A stretch of DNA of 64,000 nucleotides from Gordonia sp. 'Campus'. Lineage in GTDB: Bacteria > Actinomycetota > Actinomycetes > Mycobacteriales > Mycobacteriaceae. The notes below the pieces were generated by a model that made no database searches, was not told where the DNA came from, and saw nothing but the letters and a program-made list of their open reading frames with translations. The translations under genes and the position numbers were made by a program. Position 1 is the stretch's first letter. Every line of letters begins with the position of its first letter. This document shows positions 55,397 to 64,000 of the stretch, piece by piece. Location: contig NZ_JAKOIW010000007.1 in NCBI RefSeq assembly GCF_022206305.1, positions 124,001 through 188,000 on the forward strand. Reading direction: 5' to 3'.

Positions 55397-56011
55397 GTGA
55401 ACGCAGGCGACCCTCAGCAGCAAGGCGGGCAGTGGTCGGGCGTACCCCAGGGGCAGCCACAGACCGGCAGCTTCCCCGGGCAGCCGTGGGGCGGGCCGGG
55501 CGGTCCGTACCCGACCGGTGGCTGGGGCCCGACCCCGGGCAGTACGGTCCCGCGCGCCGACCTCGCGGTGATCTTCGCGCTCGCCTCCTCGCTGGCCGGG
55601 ATCGTCACCTATTTCATGGGTTTCCTCGGATGGATCTCGGTGTCGGCCGGTGCCGAGGAAGAACTGAACCGGTGGGGGACAGATTTCGAGGACGGCCAGG
55701 GTGGGATTCCGGCGTACCTCTCTTATGAGATCGTTCTGAACCCCGGGAAGTTCTTCATCGTTCTCGGGGTCGTCGGCATCGCAGCGACTCTCGTCCTGGT
55801 TCCGCGCTATCGCAAAGCCCTCCCGTTCTTGGCGGTGATCGGAGCGGCAGCGTGGCTGGCCCTGTTCGCGGCAGCACTCATCACGCCGCCGTTCCTCGAC
55901 CTCGGTGCCGGAGCCATCGTCGGCCTCATCCTGGGGTTCCTGCAGGTGGCCCTGTTGATGGCGGCGGCGTTTCTGTACGGTCTGAAAAAGGATGACGCAC
56001 AACCCGCCTGA
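55397..56011 (+). CDS. Four-span membrane protein (34 kDa antigen / Rv0954-like)
   Basis: 204 residues. A Gly/Pro/Gln-rich 50-residue tail (GGPGGPYPTGGWGP) precedes four membrane spans, the layout of the mycobacterial 34 kDa antigenic protein (Rv0954) and its DUF5336 relatives. The role of the family is not settled; cell-envelope or division-linked functions have been suggested. GTG 55397 follows GAGGAG by seven bases. A TAGTCT about 85 bases upstream may be its -10 box. The methyltransferase gene overlaps its 3' end by 20 bases. Confidence 0.8.
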   Translation: MNAGDPQQQGGQWSGVPQGQPQTGSFPGQPWGGPGGPYPTGGWGPTPGSTVPRADLAVIFALASSLAGIVTYFMGFLGWISVSAGAEEELNRWGTDFEDGQGGIPAYLSYEIVLNPGKFFIVLGVVGIAATLVLVPRYRKALPFLAVIGAAAWLALFAAALITPPFLDLGAGAIVGLILGFLQVALLMAAAFLYGLKKDDAQPA

Positions 56012-56780
56012 CGACCCCGTGGTCGCCCTCCTGCGCGGAGCCGGCTGCGTGTTCGCCGAGCAGGAGGCGGCGATCCTGCGCGAGCACGCCCGTGACGCAA
56101 CCGAACTCGATGACCTGTGTGCGCGCCGCGCCTCCGGGCAACCGCTCGAGCACCTCGTCGGCTGGGTGCAGTTCGGCAATCTGCGCTTGTCGGTCGGGCC
56201 GGGTGTCTTCGTACCGCGGCAACGTTCGCTGCTGCTGGCGCGGACCGCGGTCGCCGCAGCGCGGGCGCGAGTGTCGCCGCTCGTGCTCGAGGCGTTCTGC
56301 GGTGTCGCACCCATCGCCGCGAGCGTGGCGAACGCTGTCCCCGGTGTCGGCCTGCACGTCGTCGATGCCGACGACACCGCGCTGGCCTTCGCGCGCCGAA
56401 ACCTTCCGGGCGGGAGCGGAATTCATCTCGGCGCCGGGCTCGGACCACTGCCTACTCACCTACGCGGCCGCGTCGATGTGATCGCGGCCGTGCCTCCCTA
56501 TGTGCCCGACTCGGCGCGCGGACTGCTTGCGCCCGAGGCCCGGGACCACGAACCACCCCGGGCGCTGCTCGGTGGCCCCGACGGCCTCGACCACGTCACG
56601 GCGTTGATCTCCGCCGCCCGGGAATGGCTCGCTGTCGGCGGCGAACTGCTCGTCGAGATGAACACCGCCCAATACGATCTGATCGTCCGCGACGGGCGGG
56701 CGGGCCCGTCGTACGAGTGCAGTGCCGTGTCTGGTGACGATGGGCAGACCGCCGTCGCGCGTCTTCGGCGGACGCGCTGA
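55992..56780 (+). CDS. PrmC/HemK-like methyltransferase with altered NPPY motif
   Basis: 262 residues. An N-terminal helical part and VFVPRQRSLLLAR match the PrmC/HemK family, followed by an S-adenosylmethionine Rossmann fold (VLEAFCGVAPIAASV and VVDADDTALAFARRN). The catalytic NPPY of the family reads AVPPYVPD here: Asn, which positions the glutamine amide, is replaced by Val. DxGxGxG is also changed, to EAFCGVAP. It is therefore unlikely to be the release-factor methylase and may be inactive or methylate something else. It overlaps the membrane protein gene upstream by 20 bases. Confidence 0.82.
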   Translation: MTHNPPDDPVVALLRGAGCVFAEQEAAILREHARDATELDDLCARRASGQPLEHLVGWVQFGNLRLSVGPGVFVPRQRSLLLARTAVAAARARVSPLVLEAFCGVAPIAASVANAVPGVGLHVVDADDTALAFARRNLPGGSGIHLGAGLGPLPTHLRGRVDVIAAVPPYVPDSARGLLAPEARDHEPPRALLGGPDGLDHVTALISAAREWLAVGGELLVEMNTAQYDLIVRDGRAGPSYECSAVSGDDGQTAVARLRRTR

Positions 56781-56798
56781 CGGCAGTCTGAACCGCCC

Positions 56799-56869
56799 CT
56801 GAAAACCGCCCTCCAGCCGGCGTCCGACGACATATCGCGATCGGGTGCTCTCCAGAGGGCGGTTTTCAG
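56799..56869. terminator. Long-loop inverted repeat between convergent genes
   Basis: CTGAAAACCGCCCTC (56799-56813) and GAGGGCGGTTTTCAG (56855-56869) are perfect 15-bp arms separated by 41 bases that include the palindrome ATCGCGAT. It lies between the convergent methyltransferase and oxidoreductase genes and probably ends transcription from both sides. Confidence 0.6.
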
Positions 56870-56886
56870 ATCCCAGGGACGTCGTA

Positions 56887-59800
56887 TCAGACGCCCAACG
56901 CCGCCCGCTGCCGCCCGAGCTCCGCGCGATAGCGCTCCACATTCCGCATCTTGACACCCTCGTATCCGCGCACCATGTCCGGCAGCTCGGCCAGTGCGAT
57001 CACCGCAGGCATCTGCTCGGCACCGAGTCCGCCACCGGAGAACGCGCGGGCCAGGGACTCCAGCAAAGCACGATACTCGGCGACCAGGGCGCGCTCGGTC
57101 CGCCGGATCTCGCTGCGGCCGAACGGGTCCAGGGCCGTGCCACGAAGTCGCTTCATCTTCGCGAGCGCACTCAGCGGTGTGTTCGCCCACCGGCCGAGGG
57201 CCAGCTTGTCGCGCATCCCGAGCGTCCGCAGGGTCGGCGGATGGAGTCGGACCGCGACCTGTGCATCGTTCCCGAACTCGTGGGACACCCGCGCCGCGAA
57301 TGCGGGGTCCTGGGTGAGCCGGGCCACCTCGTACTCGTCCTTGTACGCCATCAGCTTGTACAGGTTCCGGGCGACCGCGGCGGTCAGTGCGTCGTCGGAT
57401 GCAGCCGCATGCAACCGACCCACCGCATCGAGATACGTTCGCGCATAGTGCTCGTCGGCATAGGCGATGAGCTCGTCGTAGCGGATGGCGACGGTCGCCG
57501 CGAGTTCGTCGTCGAGTCCGGAGAGGTCCGGTGAGGCGGTCACCATCGCGACCGCGCGGCTGCTCGGCGCCGGCGTGGTCTCGGGGGTTCCCCGAAGCTC
57601 GGCCACCGTCGACGCCACCGCGGCCGCATCGACCACCGTCTGTCGTCCCCGCCGGAACGCCTGCACGTTCGCGTCGACCGCCACGCCGTTCAGGGTGATC
57701 GCGCGCTCGATCGCCGACGCCGTGATCGCCAGCGCCCCGGCCTGATACGCAGCACCCACCATGAGCATGTTGGCGAACTGCTCGTCGCCGAACAGCGCCG
57801 TCGACAACGCGCCGGAGTCGAGGTAGACCCCGCGGGTGACACGCGCGTCGATCGCGGAGTGGACCGCGGCCTCGGCCGGGTATCCGACGGAGGTGTCGAT
57901 GACCATCAGTCCGGTCGGCACCTGCGTGGTCGACACGACGGCGACGGTCTTCTCCGGAGCCGCGACCTTGAGGTTGGCCGGGTCGGTCCCGACGAGTGGA
58001 TCGCACACGAGGTACAGGTCGCAGTCGTCGGAGGCGACCTTCGCGGCCTGCTCGAGAGGACGCGGTGCCACCTTGATGTCGCTGACCACCGCACCTCCCT
58101 TCTGCGCCAGCCCGGTCATGTCGACGGTCCGCGCCCAGTGGCCGTCGAGGACCGCGGCGGTCGCCAGCACCTGGGAGACCGTCACGACGCCCGTGCCGCC
58201 GATGCCGGTGACACGCATCGAGAACGTGTCCCGCACCGAGGGAACGGCGGGAGTCGGCAGCGCGGAGTCGGCGAGATCGGCTGCTCGGCGGCGCGTACGG
58301 ACAGACCCCGGTGTGACCGTGACGAACGACGGGCAGTCGCCGTCGAGGCACGAGTAGTCCAGATTGCAGGAGCTCTGGTCGATCTGCGTCTTGCGGCCGA
58401 ACTCGGTCTGCACGGGGTGCACCGACAGACAGTTGGACTTCTCGCCGCAGTCACCGCAGCCCTCGCAGATGCGCTCGTTGATCATCACCCGCGTGGTGGG
58501 GGTGGGCATGGTGCCGCGCTTGCGCTTACGACGCTTCTCGGCGGCGCAGTGCTGGTCGTGGACGAGGACCGTCACCCCGGGCACGGCCGCGAGTTCGGCC
58601 TGGACGTCGAGGAGATCGTCCCGATGGCGTACCTCGACCTTTCCCGGAAGTCCCAGCGCGCGAGTGCGTTTGGTGTCGTCGGAGGTGACGACGACCTTCG
58701 CCACGCCCTCGTCGAGGAGCATGGCGGTCAGCTGTGGGAGCGCCATCGCGCCCACGGGGTCCTGCCCTCCGGTCATCGCGACCGTGCCGTTGAACAGCAG
58801 CTTGTAGGTGATGTTTTCGCCCGAGGCCACCGCGGCCCGCAGCGCGAGAGACGCCGAGTGCAGAAAGGTGCCGTCGCCGACGTTCTGTACGAAATGACGA
58901 GCGGACACGAACGGCGCCATGCCCAGCCACTGCGCTCCCTCGCCGCCCATCTGCGTGACCCCGGCGATGTCGCCGACCTGACGCGGATCCATCAGCAGAA
59001 CCATCGCGTGGCAGCCGATGCCGGCACCGACCAGGGTGTCCTCGGCGACCTTCGTCGAACTGTTGTGGGGGCAACCGGAGCAGAAGTACGGGGTCCGCAC
59101 GGCCAGCGGCAGCTCGATCCGGTTGCGGCGGGCAGCCTTTCGATCGAGCCACTGCTCTGCGGCCTCGACATGATGCCGGGCGAGCCGGTCGGCGAGCCCG
59201 CGGGTCACCGCGTCGACATCGAGTTCGCCGAAGCGCGAGAACAGCGTGGAACCGTCTTCGTGCACCTTCCCGACGATGCGTGGGGCCCGCGGGTGACGGA
59301 ACAGGATGTCGCGCATCATGGTCTCGATGAAGTCGCGCTTCTCCTCGACGACGATGACCTCGTCGAGATCTCCGGTCGCGGTGTCGAACATGAAGCGATT
59401 CAGTATCTCTCGCTCGATGGGGTAGACCATCCCGAGCTTGAGGATGCGTATACCCAGCCGTCGGAGGTCCTCGTCGTCGATGCCGAGGAGGCGCAGTGCC
59501 TCCCGGAGGTCGAGGTAGGTCTTGCCCGCGGCGACGATGCCGATGCGGTCGTCGGGGCCGGAGACCACGATGCGGTTGATCCCGTTGAGGCGCGCGTACT
59601 CCTGCGCACGGGGGAGCCTGATGGTGAGTTGGTTCTGCTCGAGTTCCATGAGATTCGATCCGAGCAAACGCCCGCTGGGAACGTGTGGGCTCCTGCCGAG
59701 GTCACCGTGGACGGGCACGATGCGGTCTGGGTCGACATGGGCTGTCGACGCGCCGTCGGCGACGTGGGCGGAGATCTTCAGAGAGGTCCACAGTCCGCTG

Positions 59801-60471
59801 ACCCGGCTCATGGTGGCCGCGTGGACGCCGAGGTCGAGGATGTCCTGCGAGTCGGCGGGGTAGAGGATGGGGATGTAGAGGTCGGCTAGGGCCATCTCGG
59901 ATGCGCAGGGGACCGTCGACGACTTGGCGCCGGGGTCGTCGCCGACGAGAGCGACGGCACCGCCGGCCGGGTGTGTCCCGATGAGGTTGGCGTGCCGCAG
60001 TGCGTCGGTCGCGCGGTCGAGTCCCGGTGCCTTGCCGTACCAGTAGCCGACGACCCCGTCGCGAGCCGCGCCGTCGGGTGCTCGACGCAGGCCGTCCGGG
60101 CCCGTCACCTGGGCGGCGAGCTGGGAACCCATCACCGATGTGGCGGCCAGTTCCTCGTTGAGCGCCGGGCGGTGGATGACGTCGTACTCGGCCAGGAGAT
60201 CCCGGCGGCGGGCGAGCTCGAGATCGTAACCGGCGAGGGGCGACCCCTCGTACCCGGAGATGAACGATGCGGTCCGGAGGTTCTGGCGGCGGTCGACGCG
60301 AGCGCGGTCCCGGACCATCCGGACGAGAGCCTGGATTCCGGTGAGGTAGATGTCGCCCGCGTCGCGGGTGTAGCGCTCGTCGAGCGAGAACCCGGCGATG
60401 CCGGTCTGCGGGGCACGCGGGGCGGGTTCCGCGGCGTTCCGGGGTCGTGCGCGGTCGTCTGCGAGGGTCAT
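56887..60471 (-). CDS. Indolepyruvate ferredoxin oxidoreductase family protein (fused subunits)
   Basis: 1194 residues joining all parts of a 2-oxoacid:ferredoxin oxidoreductase. The N-terminal alpha-like part has SFISGYEGSPLAGYD and GDDPGAKSS; the thiamine-diphosphate part has FCSGCPHNSSTK and GIGCHAM ... MGGEGAQW; a 4Fe-4S insert holds CEGCGDCGEKSNC with further cysteines in CNLDYSCLDGDC; the gamma-like part starts at GIGGTGVVTVSQ. It decarboxylates aryl-pyruvates or other 2-oxoacids from amino acid breakdown, passing electrons to ferredoxin. Fused forms of this size are known in aerobic bacteria. The neighbouring acyl-CoA carboxylase operon fits a role in amino acid catabolism. Confidence 0.9.
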   Translation of the reverse strand: MTLADDRARPRNAAEPAPRAPQTGIAGFSLDERYTRDAGDIYLTGIQALVRMVRDRARVDRRQNLRTASFISGYEGSPLAGYDLELARRRDLLAEYDVIHRPALNEELAATSVMGSQLAAQVTGPDGLRRAPDGAARDGVVGYWYGKAPGLDRATDALRHANLIGTHPAGGAVALVGDDPGAKSSTVPCASEMALADLYIPILYPADSQDILDLGVHAATMSRVSGLWTSLKISAHVADGASTAHVDPDRIVPVHGDLGRSPHVPSGRLLGSNLMELEQNQLTIRLPRAQEYARLNGINRIVVSGPDDRIGIVAAGKTYLDLREALRLLGIDDEDLRRLGIRILKLGMVYPIEREILNRFMFDTATGDLDEVIVVEEKRDFIETMMRDILFRHPRAPRIVGKVHEDGSTLFSRFGELDVDAVTRGLADRLARHHVEAAEQWLDRKAARRNRIELPLAVRTPYFCSGCPHNSSTKVAEDTLVGAGIGCHAMVLLMDPRQVGDIAGVTQMGGEGAQWLGMAPFVSARHFVQNVGDGTFLHSASLALRAAVASGENITYKLLFNGTVAMTGGQDPVGAMALPQLTAMLLDEGVAKVVVTSDDTKRTRALGLPGKVEVRHRDDLLDVQAELAAVPGVTVLVHDQHCAAEKRRKRKRGTMPTPTTRVMINERICEGCGDCGEKSNCLSVHPVQTEFGRKTQIDQSSCNLDYSCLDGDCPSFVTVTPGSVRTRRRAADLADSALPTPAVPSVRDTFSMRVTGIGGTGVVTVSQVLATAAVLDGHWARTVDMTGLAQKGGAVVSDIKVAPRPLEQAAKVASDDCDLYLVCDPLVGTDPANLKVAAPEKTVAVVSTTQVPTGLMVIDTSVGYPAEAAVHSAIDARVTRGVYLDSGALSTALFGDEQFANMLMVGAAYQAGALAITASAIERAITLNGVAVDANVQAFRRGRQTVVDAAAVASTVAELRGTPETTPAPSSRAVAMVTASPDLSGLDDELAATVAIRYDELIAYADEHYARTYLDAVGRLHAAASDDALTAAVARNLYKLMAYKDEYEVARLTQDPAFAARVSHEFGNDAQVAVRLHPPTLRTLGMRDKLALGRWANTPLSALAKMKRLRGTALDPFGRSEIRRTERALVAEYRALLESLARAFSGGGLGAEQMPAVIALAELPDMVRGYEGVKMRNVERYRAELGRQRAALGV

Positions 60472-60645
60472 GGGGTCACCTGGCCTTCTGTATGCGGTGG
60501 GTCGATGCCGTGGGTTTCGGCTGGTCGGCGCATCGGTTGTCGCGGCCCGGGGGTGGTGGGCCTGCCACCACAGTACGAGAACCGGTGATGTGCGTCACGT
60601 TCCACGGGGATGTGAGCCGGCGCGAGTCCCGGTGGCACCGATTGC

Positions 60646-60703
60646 GTGACACAGGCCACTGCGTCGCGTAGTATCTCGTTTCAGTTAATCCCAACTAACT
60701 GAA
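60646..60703 (+). promoter_or_regulatory. Promoter and TetR-type operator of the acyl-CoA carboxylase operon
   Basis: GTGACA (60646-60651), 17 bases, TAGTAT (60669-60674) form a promoter. At the start point lies TTCAGTTA-N8-TAACTGAA (60680-60703), perfect 8-bp arms, where a bound repressor would block the polymerase. The ribosome site GAAGGG overlaps the end of the operator. Confidence 0.75.
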
Positions 60704-60712
60704 GGGTCGACG

Positions 60713-62290
60713 GTGACCAGCACGCTCGAAGGCTTCCGGGCCGCCCACCAGCGCAACATCGACCTCCTCGGTGAGCGGCTCCGCGAGGTGTCCGCCGGTG
60801 GCGGCGCCAAGGCGCGGGAACGTCATGTCTCCCGCGGGAAGCTGCTCCCGCGAGACCGGGTCGACGGACTGCTCGACGTCGGGTCCCCGTTCCTCGAAGT
60901 CGCCCCGCTGGCGGCCTATGAGATGTACGACGGCAAAGCGCCCGCCGCGGGTGTCATCGCGGGGGTGGGACGCGTCGCCGGCCGCGAATGCATGATCGTC
61001 GCCAACGACGCGACGGTCTCGGGCGGCACCTACTACCCGGTCACGGTCAAGAAGCATCTCCGGGCGCAGGAGATCGCCGCGGCCAATCGCCTGCCGTGCA
61101 TCTATCTCGTCGACTCCGGCGGCGCCATGCTGCTGCAGCAGGACGAGGTCTTCCCCGACCGTGACCATTTCGGTCGGATCTTCTACAACCAGGCGACGAT
61201 GAGTGCCGCGGGCATACCCCAGATCTCCGCCGTCCTGGGTTCGTCCACCGCCGGTGGGGCGTATGTGCCGGCGATGAGCGACGAGACCGTGATCGTGCGC
61301 AACCAGGGCACCATCTTCCTTGCCGGACCGCCCCTGGTGAAGGCGGCGACGGGAGAGGACGTCTCGGCCGAGGACCTCGGCGGCGGTGCGATGCACTCCT
61401 CGGTGTCCGGCGTGACCGACCATCTCGTGGAGAACGATCAGCAGGCCCTGGAGAAGGTCCGCGACATCGTCGCGACACTCGGCCCGCGCGCGGCGCCGCA
61501 GTGGGAGACCGTCCCGGTGCGTGAGCCGCTGCGGCCGCAGACCGACATCTACGACGTCGTGCCCACCGATCCCCGCACGCCGTACGACGTCCGTTCGGTC
61601 ATCGAGATCATCTGCGACGGCGGCGAGTTCAGCGAGTTCAAGGAGAACTACGGAACTTCGCTGGTGACCGCGTTCGCTCACCTCCACGGCCATCCGGTGG
61701 GAATCGTCGCCAACAACGGTGTGCTCTTCGGTGAGTCGGCCCTCAAGGGTGCGCATTTCATCGAATTGTGCGACCAGCGCCGAATCCCGTTGCTGTTCCT
61801 GCAGAACATCACCGGCTTCATGGTGGGCAAGGCCTACGAGCAGGGCGGGATCGCCAAGCACGGCGCGAAGATGGTGAACGCGGTGGCCTGTGCCCGCGTT
61901 CCCAAGTTCACCGTCATGGTCGGCGGCTCCTTCGGCGCAGGCAACTACTCGATGTGCGGACGGGCGTACTCGCCCCGGTTCCTGTGGATGTGGCCCAACG
62001 CCCGCATCTCCGTCATGGGTGGACCGCAGGCCGCGGACACGCTGGGCACGGTGCGGCGCAACCAGATCGAGCGATCCGGGCAGGAGTGGGCGGCCGACGA
62101 CGAGGAGGCGTTCAAGGCGCCGATCCGCGAACAGTTCGAGCGTCAGTCCGACGCCTACTATTCGACGGCTCGCCTCTGGGACGACGGCATCGTCGATCCA
62201 GCCCAGACCCGGACCCTGCTCGGACTCGCGCTCGAGACCGCCCGGTATGCGCCGCTCGCCGAGCCGCGCTACGGCGTCTTCCGGATGTGA
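60713..62290 (+). CDS. accD1: Acyl-CoA carboxylase carboxyltransferase subunit (AccD1 / methylcrotonyl-CoA type)
   Basis: 525 residues. Two crotonase-like halves: [20 protein letters not shown], in parts, [27 protein letters not shown], in parts, [16 protein letters not shown], and the second half with [18 protein letters not shown], in parts, [23 protein letters not shown], in parts, and [20 protein letters not shown]. The [11 protein letters not shown] and GFMVGxxYE patterns are those of 3-methylcrotonyl-CoA carboxylase beta (leucine degradation) rather than propionyl-CoA carboxylase. GTG start six bases after GAAGGG. It is first in an operon with the biotin carboxylase subunit. Confidence 0.92.
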   Translation: MTSTLEGFRAAHQRNIDLLGERLREVSAGGGAKARERHVSRGKLLPRDRVDGLLDVGSPFLEVAPLAAYEMYDGKAPAAGVIAGVGRVAGRECMIVANDATVSGGTYYPVTVKKHLRAQEIAAANRLPCIYLVDSGGAMLLQQDEVFPDRDHFGRIFYNQATMSAAGIPQISAVLGSSTAGGAYVPAMSDETVIVRNQGTIFLAGPPLVKAATGEDVSAEDLGGGAMHSSVSGVTDHLVENDQQALEKVRDIVATLGPRAAPQWETVPVREPLRPQTDIYDVVPTDPRTPYDVRSVIEIICDGGEFSEFKENYGTSLVTAFAHLHGHPVGIVANNGVLFGESALKGAHFIELCDQRRIPLLFLQNITGFMVGKAYEQGGIAKHGAKMVNAVACARVPKFTVMVGGSFGAGNYSMCGRAYSPRFLWMWPNARISVMGGPQAADTLGTVRRNQIERSGQEWAADDEEAFKAPIREQFERQSDAYYSTARLWDDGIVDPAQTRTLLGLALETARYAPLAEPRYGVFRM

Positions 62291-62308
62291 ACCCCGACCA
62301 TGTGGAGC

Positions 62309-62336
62309 CCCGATCCGGTGAACCCGATCCGGTGAA
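62309..62336. repeat. 14-bp tandem duplication in the accD1-accA1 gap
   Basis: CCCGATCCGGTGAA occurs twice head to tail (62309-62322, 62323-62336). The surrounding gap repeats GTGAACCCC-like words, so it appears to have grown by slippage. Confidence 0.8.
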
Positions 62337-62375
62337 CCCCGACCACCCCTACCGCCGACCCGGAGGACCCCGACC

Positions 62376-64000
62376 GTGAGTACCAGAGCCATTCGCAGCG
62401 TCCTGGTGGCCAATCGTGGCGAGATCGCCTGTCGCGTCATCGACACACTGCGACGCATGGGCATCCGTAGCATCGCGGTGTACTCCGATGCCGATGCGAA
62501 CGCCCGCCACGTTCGCGAAGCCGACGTCGCGGTACGCATCGGACCCGCCGCCGCGACGCAGAGCTACCTCGACATCGATGCCGTGGTCGACGCGGCCCGT
62601 CGGACCGGCGCCGACGCCGTCCACCCGGGTTACGGATTCCTCTCCGAGAACCAGGGATTCGCGGCCGCACTCGACGACGCGGGCATCATCTTCATCGGTC
62701 CACCGGCCGAGGCCATCGCGACGATGGGCGACAAGATCACCGCCCGGGCGGCGGTCACCGCTCGCGGAGTCCCGGTGGTCCCCGGGTTGTCCCGCCCGGG
62801 GCTGTCGGACGACGACCTGATCGCCGCGGCCCCCGACATCGGATTCCCGGTGCTCATCAAGCCGAGCGCGGGCGGCGGCGGCAAGGGCATGCACCGTGTC
62901 GAGGACCCGGCGGGCCTGCCCGCCGCCCTGCAGCGTGCGCGGCGCGAGGCCGCCGCAGCGTTCGGCGACGATGCCCTGTTCCTGGAGCACTTCGTCGACA
63001 CGCCGCGGCACATCGAGGTGCAGGTGCTCGCCGATCAGCACGGCAACACCGTCCACCTCGGCGAACGTGAGTGCTCGCTGCAGCGGCGCCACCAGAAGGT
63101 CATCGAGGAGGCGCCCTCGGCGCTGCTCGACGCCGACACACGTGCCCGCATCGGCGAGGCGGCCTGCGATGCAGCTCGGAGCGTCGGCTACACGGGTGCG
63201 GGAACCGTCGAGTTCATCGTGTCCGCGCACCGGCCCGACGAGTTCTTCTTCATGGAGATGAACACCCGGCTCCAGGTCGAACATCCGGTGACCGAGCTGG
63301 TCACCGGCGTGGACCTGGTGGAGCAGCAGATCCGCGTCGCGCGGGGAGAGGTCCTGGGCCTCGAGCAGGACTCGATCACCCTCACCGGACACGCTGTCGA
63401 GGCACGCGTCTACGCCGAGGACCCGGCCCGCGGGTTCCTGCCGACCGGCGGAACCATCGAGCACCTCGTGCATCCGGACACCGCTCCGGGCAGCGGTGTG
63501 CGCGTCGATTCGGCGATGATCGACGGTCTCCGCGTCGGTAGCGACTACGACCCCATGCTCGCCAAGGTGATCGCATACGGCACCGACCGTGAGGAGGCGC
63601 TCGAACGGCTCGACCAGGCGCTCGCCCACACCCGGGTCCTCGGCGTCGTCACCAACATCGACTTCTGTCGGTTCGTTCTCCGTCGGCCGGAGGTGATCGA
63701 GGCCCGACTCGACACCGAGCTCCTGGATCGTCTGGTCGCCGAGTACGTCGACCCCGAACCGGCGCCGGAGGCGCTGGCGCTCGTCGGACTCGCGCGTATC
63801 GGCACGCGTGACCCCGGTGACGTCTGGTCGTCGGCCGTCGGATGGCGCGTGGGCCCCGCCGCGCCGGTGGTCACGCGGCTGGTCGGCGACGGGCGGCACT
63901 GGACGGTCGCCATCCATGTCGATCACGCCGACGCACAGTCGATCTCGGGCACCGCGACCGTCACCCACGAGGACGCCGATGACGGCGGGTCGCCGACCTG
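62376..64000 (+). CDS. accA1: Acyl-CoA carboxylase biotin carboxylase subunit (AccA1-like), 3' part outside window
   Basis: 541 codons seen, open at the window end. The biotin carboxylase domain is complete: [22 protein letters not shown], in parts, [10 protein letters not shown], the ATP-grasp glycine loop [30 protein letters not shown], and [17 protein letters not shown] with the catalytic glutamates and Arg. Residues beyond about 450 begin the linker domain; the biotin-carrying domain should lie beyond the window. GTG 62376 follows GGAGGA by eight bases. With the upstream carboxyltransferase it forms an acyl-CoA carboxylase, most likely for methylcrotonyl-CoA. Confidence 0.92.
   Translation, partial: MSTRAIRSVLVANRGEIACRVIDTLRRMGIRSIAVYSDADANARHVREADVAVRIGPAAATQSYLDIDAVVDAARRTGADAVHPGYGFLSENQGFAAALDDAGIIFIGPPAEAIATMGDKITARAAVTARGVPVVPGLSRPGLSDDDLIAAAPDIGFPVLIKPSAGGGGKGMHRVEDPAGLPAALQRARREAAAAFGDDALFLEHFVDTPRHIEVQVLADQHGNTVHLGERECSLQRRHQKVIEEAPSALLDADTRARIGEAACDAARSVGYTGAGTVEFIVSAHRPDEFFFMEMNTRLQVEHPVTELVTGVDLVEQQIRVARGEVLGLEQDSITLTGHAVEARVYAEDPARGFLPTGGTIEHLVHPDTAPGSGVRVDSAMIDGLRVGSDYDPMLAKVIAYGTDREEALERLDQALAHTRVLGVVTNIDFCRFVLRRPEVIEARLDTELLDRLVAEYVDPEPAPEALALVGLARIGTRDPGDVWSSAVGWRVGPAAPVVTRLVGDGRHWTVAIHVDHADAQSISGTATVTHEDADDGGSPT

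Noticed and set aside
57859-59889. 676-residue frame opposite the indolepyruvate oxidoreductase gene
   Set aside because: Antisense shadow; the minus-strand frame carries the TPP, Fe-S and FAD-family motifs.
60695-62539. 614-residue frame opposite accD1, and a 539-residue frame at 62349-63968 opposite accA1
   Set aside because: Antisense shadows of well-conserved carboxylase subunits.

Overview
This is a 64 kb stretch of a high-GC actinobacterial chromosome, most likely from Gordonia or a close relative in the Mycobacteriales. Four things point there. Positions 29654-45453 follow the Mycobacterium tuberculosis order Rv0944-Rv0952 (fpg, SDR, pgi, chorismate mutase, uvrD1, M23 peptidase, sucC, sucD). 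Many genes start directly at a -10-like hexamer, i.e. are probably leaderless. There is a mycobacterial-type DUF222/HNH (13E12) gene. And there is a latex clearing protein (rubber oxygenase) next to a TetR gene, the arrangement known from rubber-degrading Gordonia. No function was tested by database search; calls rest on motifs, length and gene order.

Layout. 1-4262: tail of a VWA protein, then a tightly coupled trio (FMN-binding lipoprotein, ApbE flavin transferase, NqrB/RnfD-like membrane domain fused to a ferredoxin-reductase domain) that looks like a compact flavin-based trans-membrane electron conduit, then a MOSC protein. 4358-6788: 13E12-type HNH protein, a 0.7 kb gene-free stretch, and a small protein that may have an ADP-ribosyltransferase-like fold. 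6795-11077: proline catabolism (pruA, pruB) divergent from its PucR-type regulator, with a 28-bp inverted repeat between them. 11120-18544: SDR, type III glutamine synthetase, gamma-glutamyltranspeptidase lipoprotein, SRPBCC protein, MFS drug-type exporter. 18599-20640: lcpR-like TetR and lcp. 20648-25208: acyltransferase 3, a large ATPase regulator with DNA-binding domains at both ends, a small membrane ORF, tRNA-Arg(CCT). 25226-28877: GlxA/AraC regulator, small membrane protein, SDR, cobF, FetB-like permease. 28888-45977: the mycobacterial-type core block (cysQ, fpg, SDR, lipoprotein, pgi, chorismate mutase, pcrA/uvrD1, M23 peptidase, sucCD) with a strong terminator after sucD, then a nonapeptide-repeat protein and an RDD membrane protein.

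45961-51864: a catabolic cassette of Baeyer-Villiger monooxygenase, alpha/beta hydrolase, flavin amine-oxidase-family enzyme and PucR regulator, preceded by a striking array of GTGCAC sites. The enzyme order suggests oxidation to a ketone, insertion of oxygen to an ester or lactone, and hydrolysis. 51933-56780: AccD3-type carboxyltransferase, Nudix hydrolase, nitroreductase, TetR regulator, membrane antigen-like protein, PrmC-like methyltransferase. 56887-64000: a three-domain indolepyruvate ferredoxin oxidoreductase-family protein, then a TetR-type operator and an acyl-CoA carboxylase operon (carboxyltransferase plus biotin carboxylase, the latter cut by the window end), most like the leucine-degradation accD1-accA1 pair.

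The most rewarding points are the flavin conduit trio, the lcp locus with every known catalytic residue in place, the cassette with its GTGCAC array, the exact CRP/GlxR site between the M23 peptidase and sucCD, and the 9-residue repeat protein.
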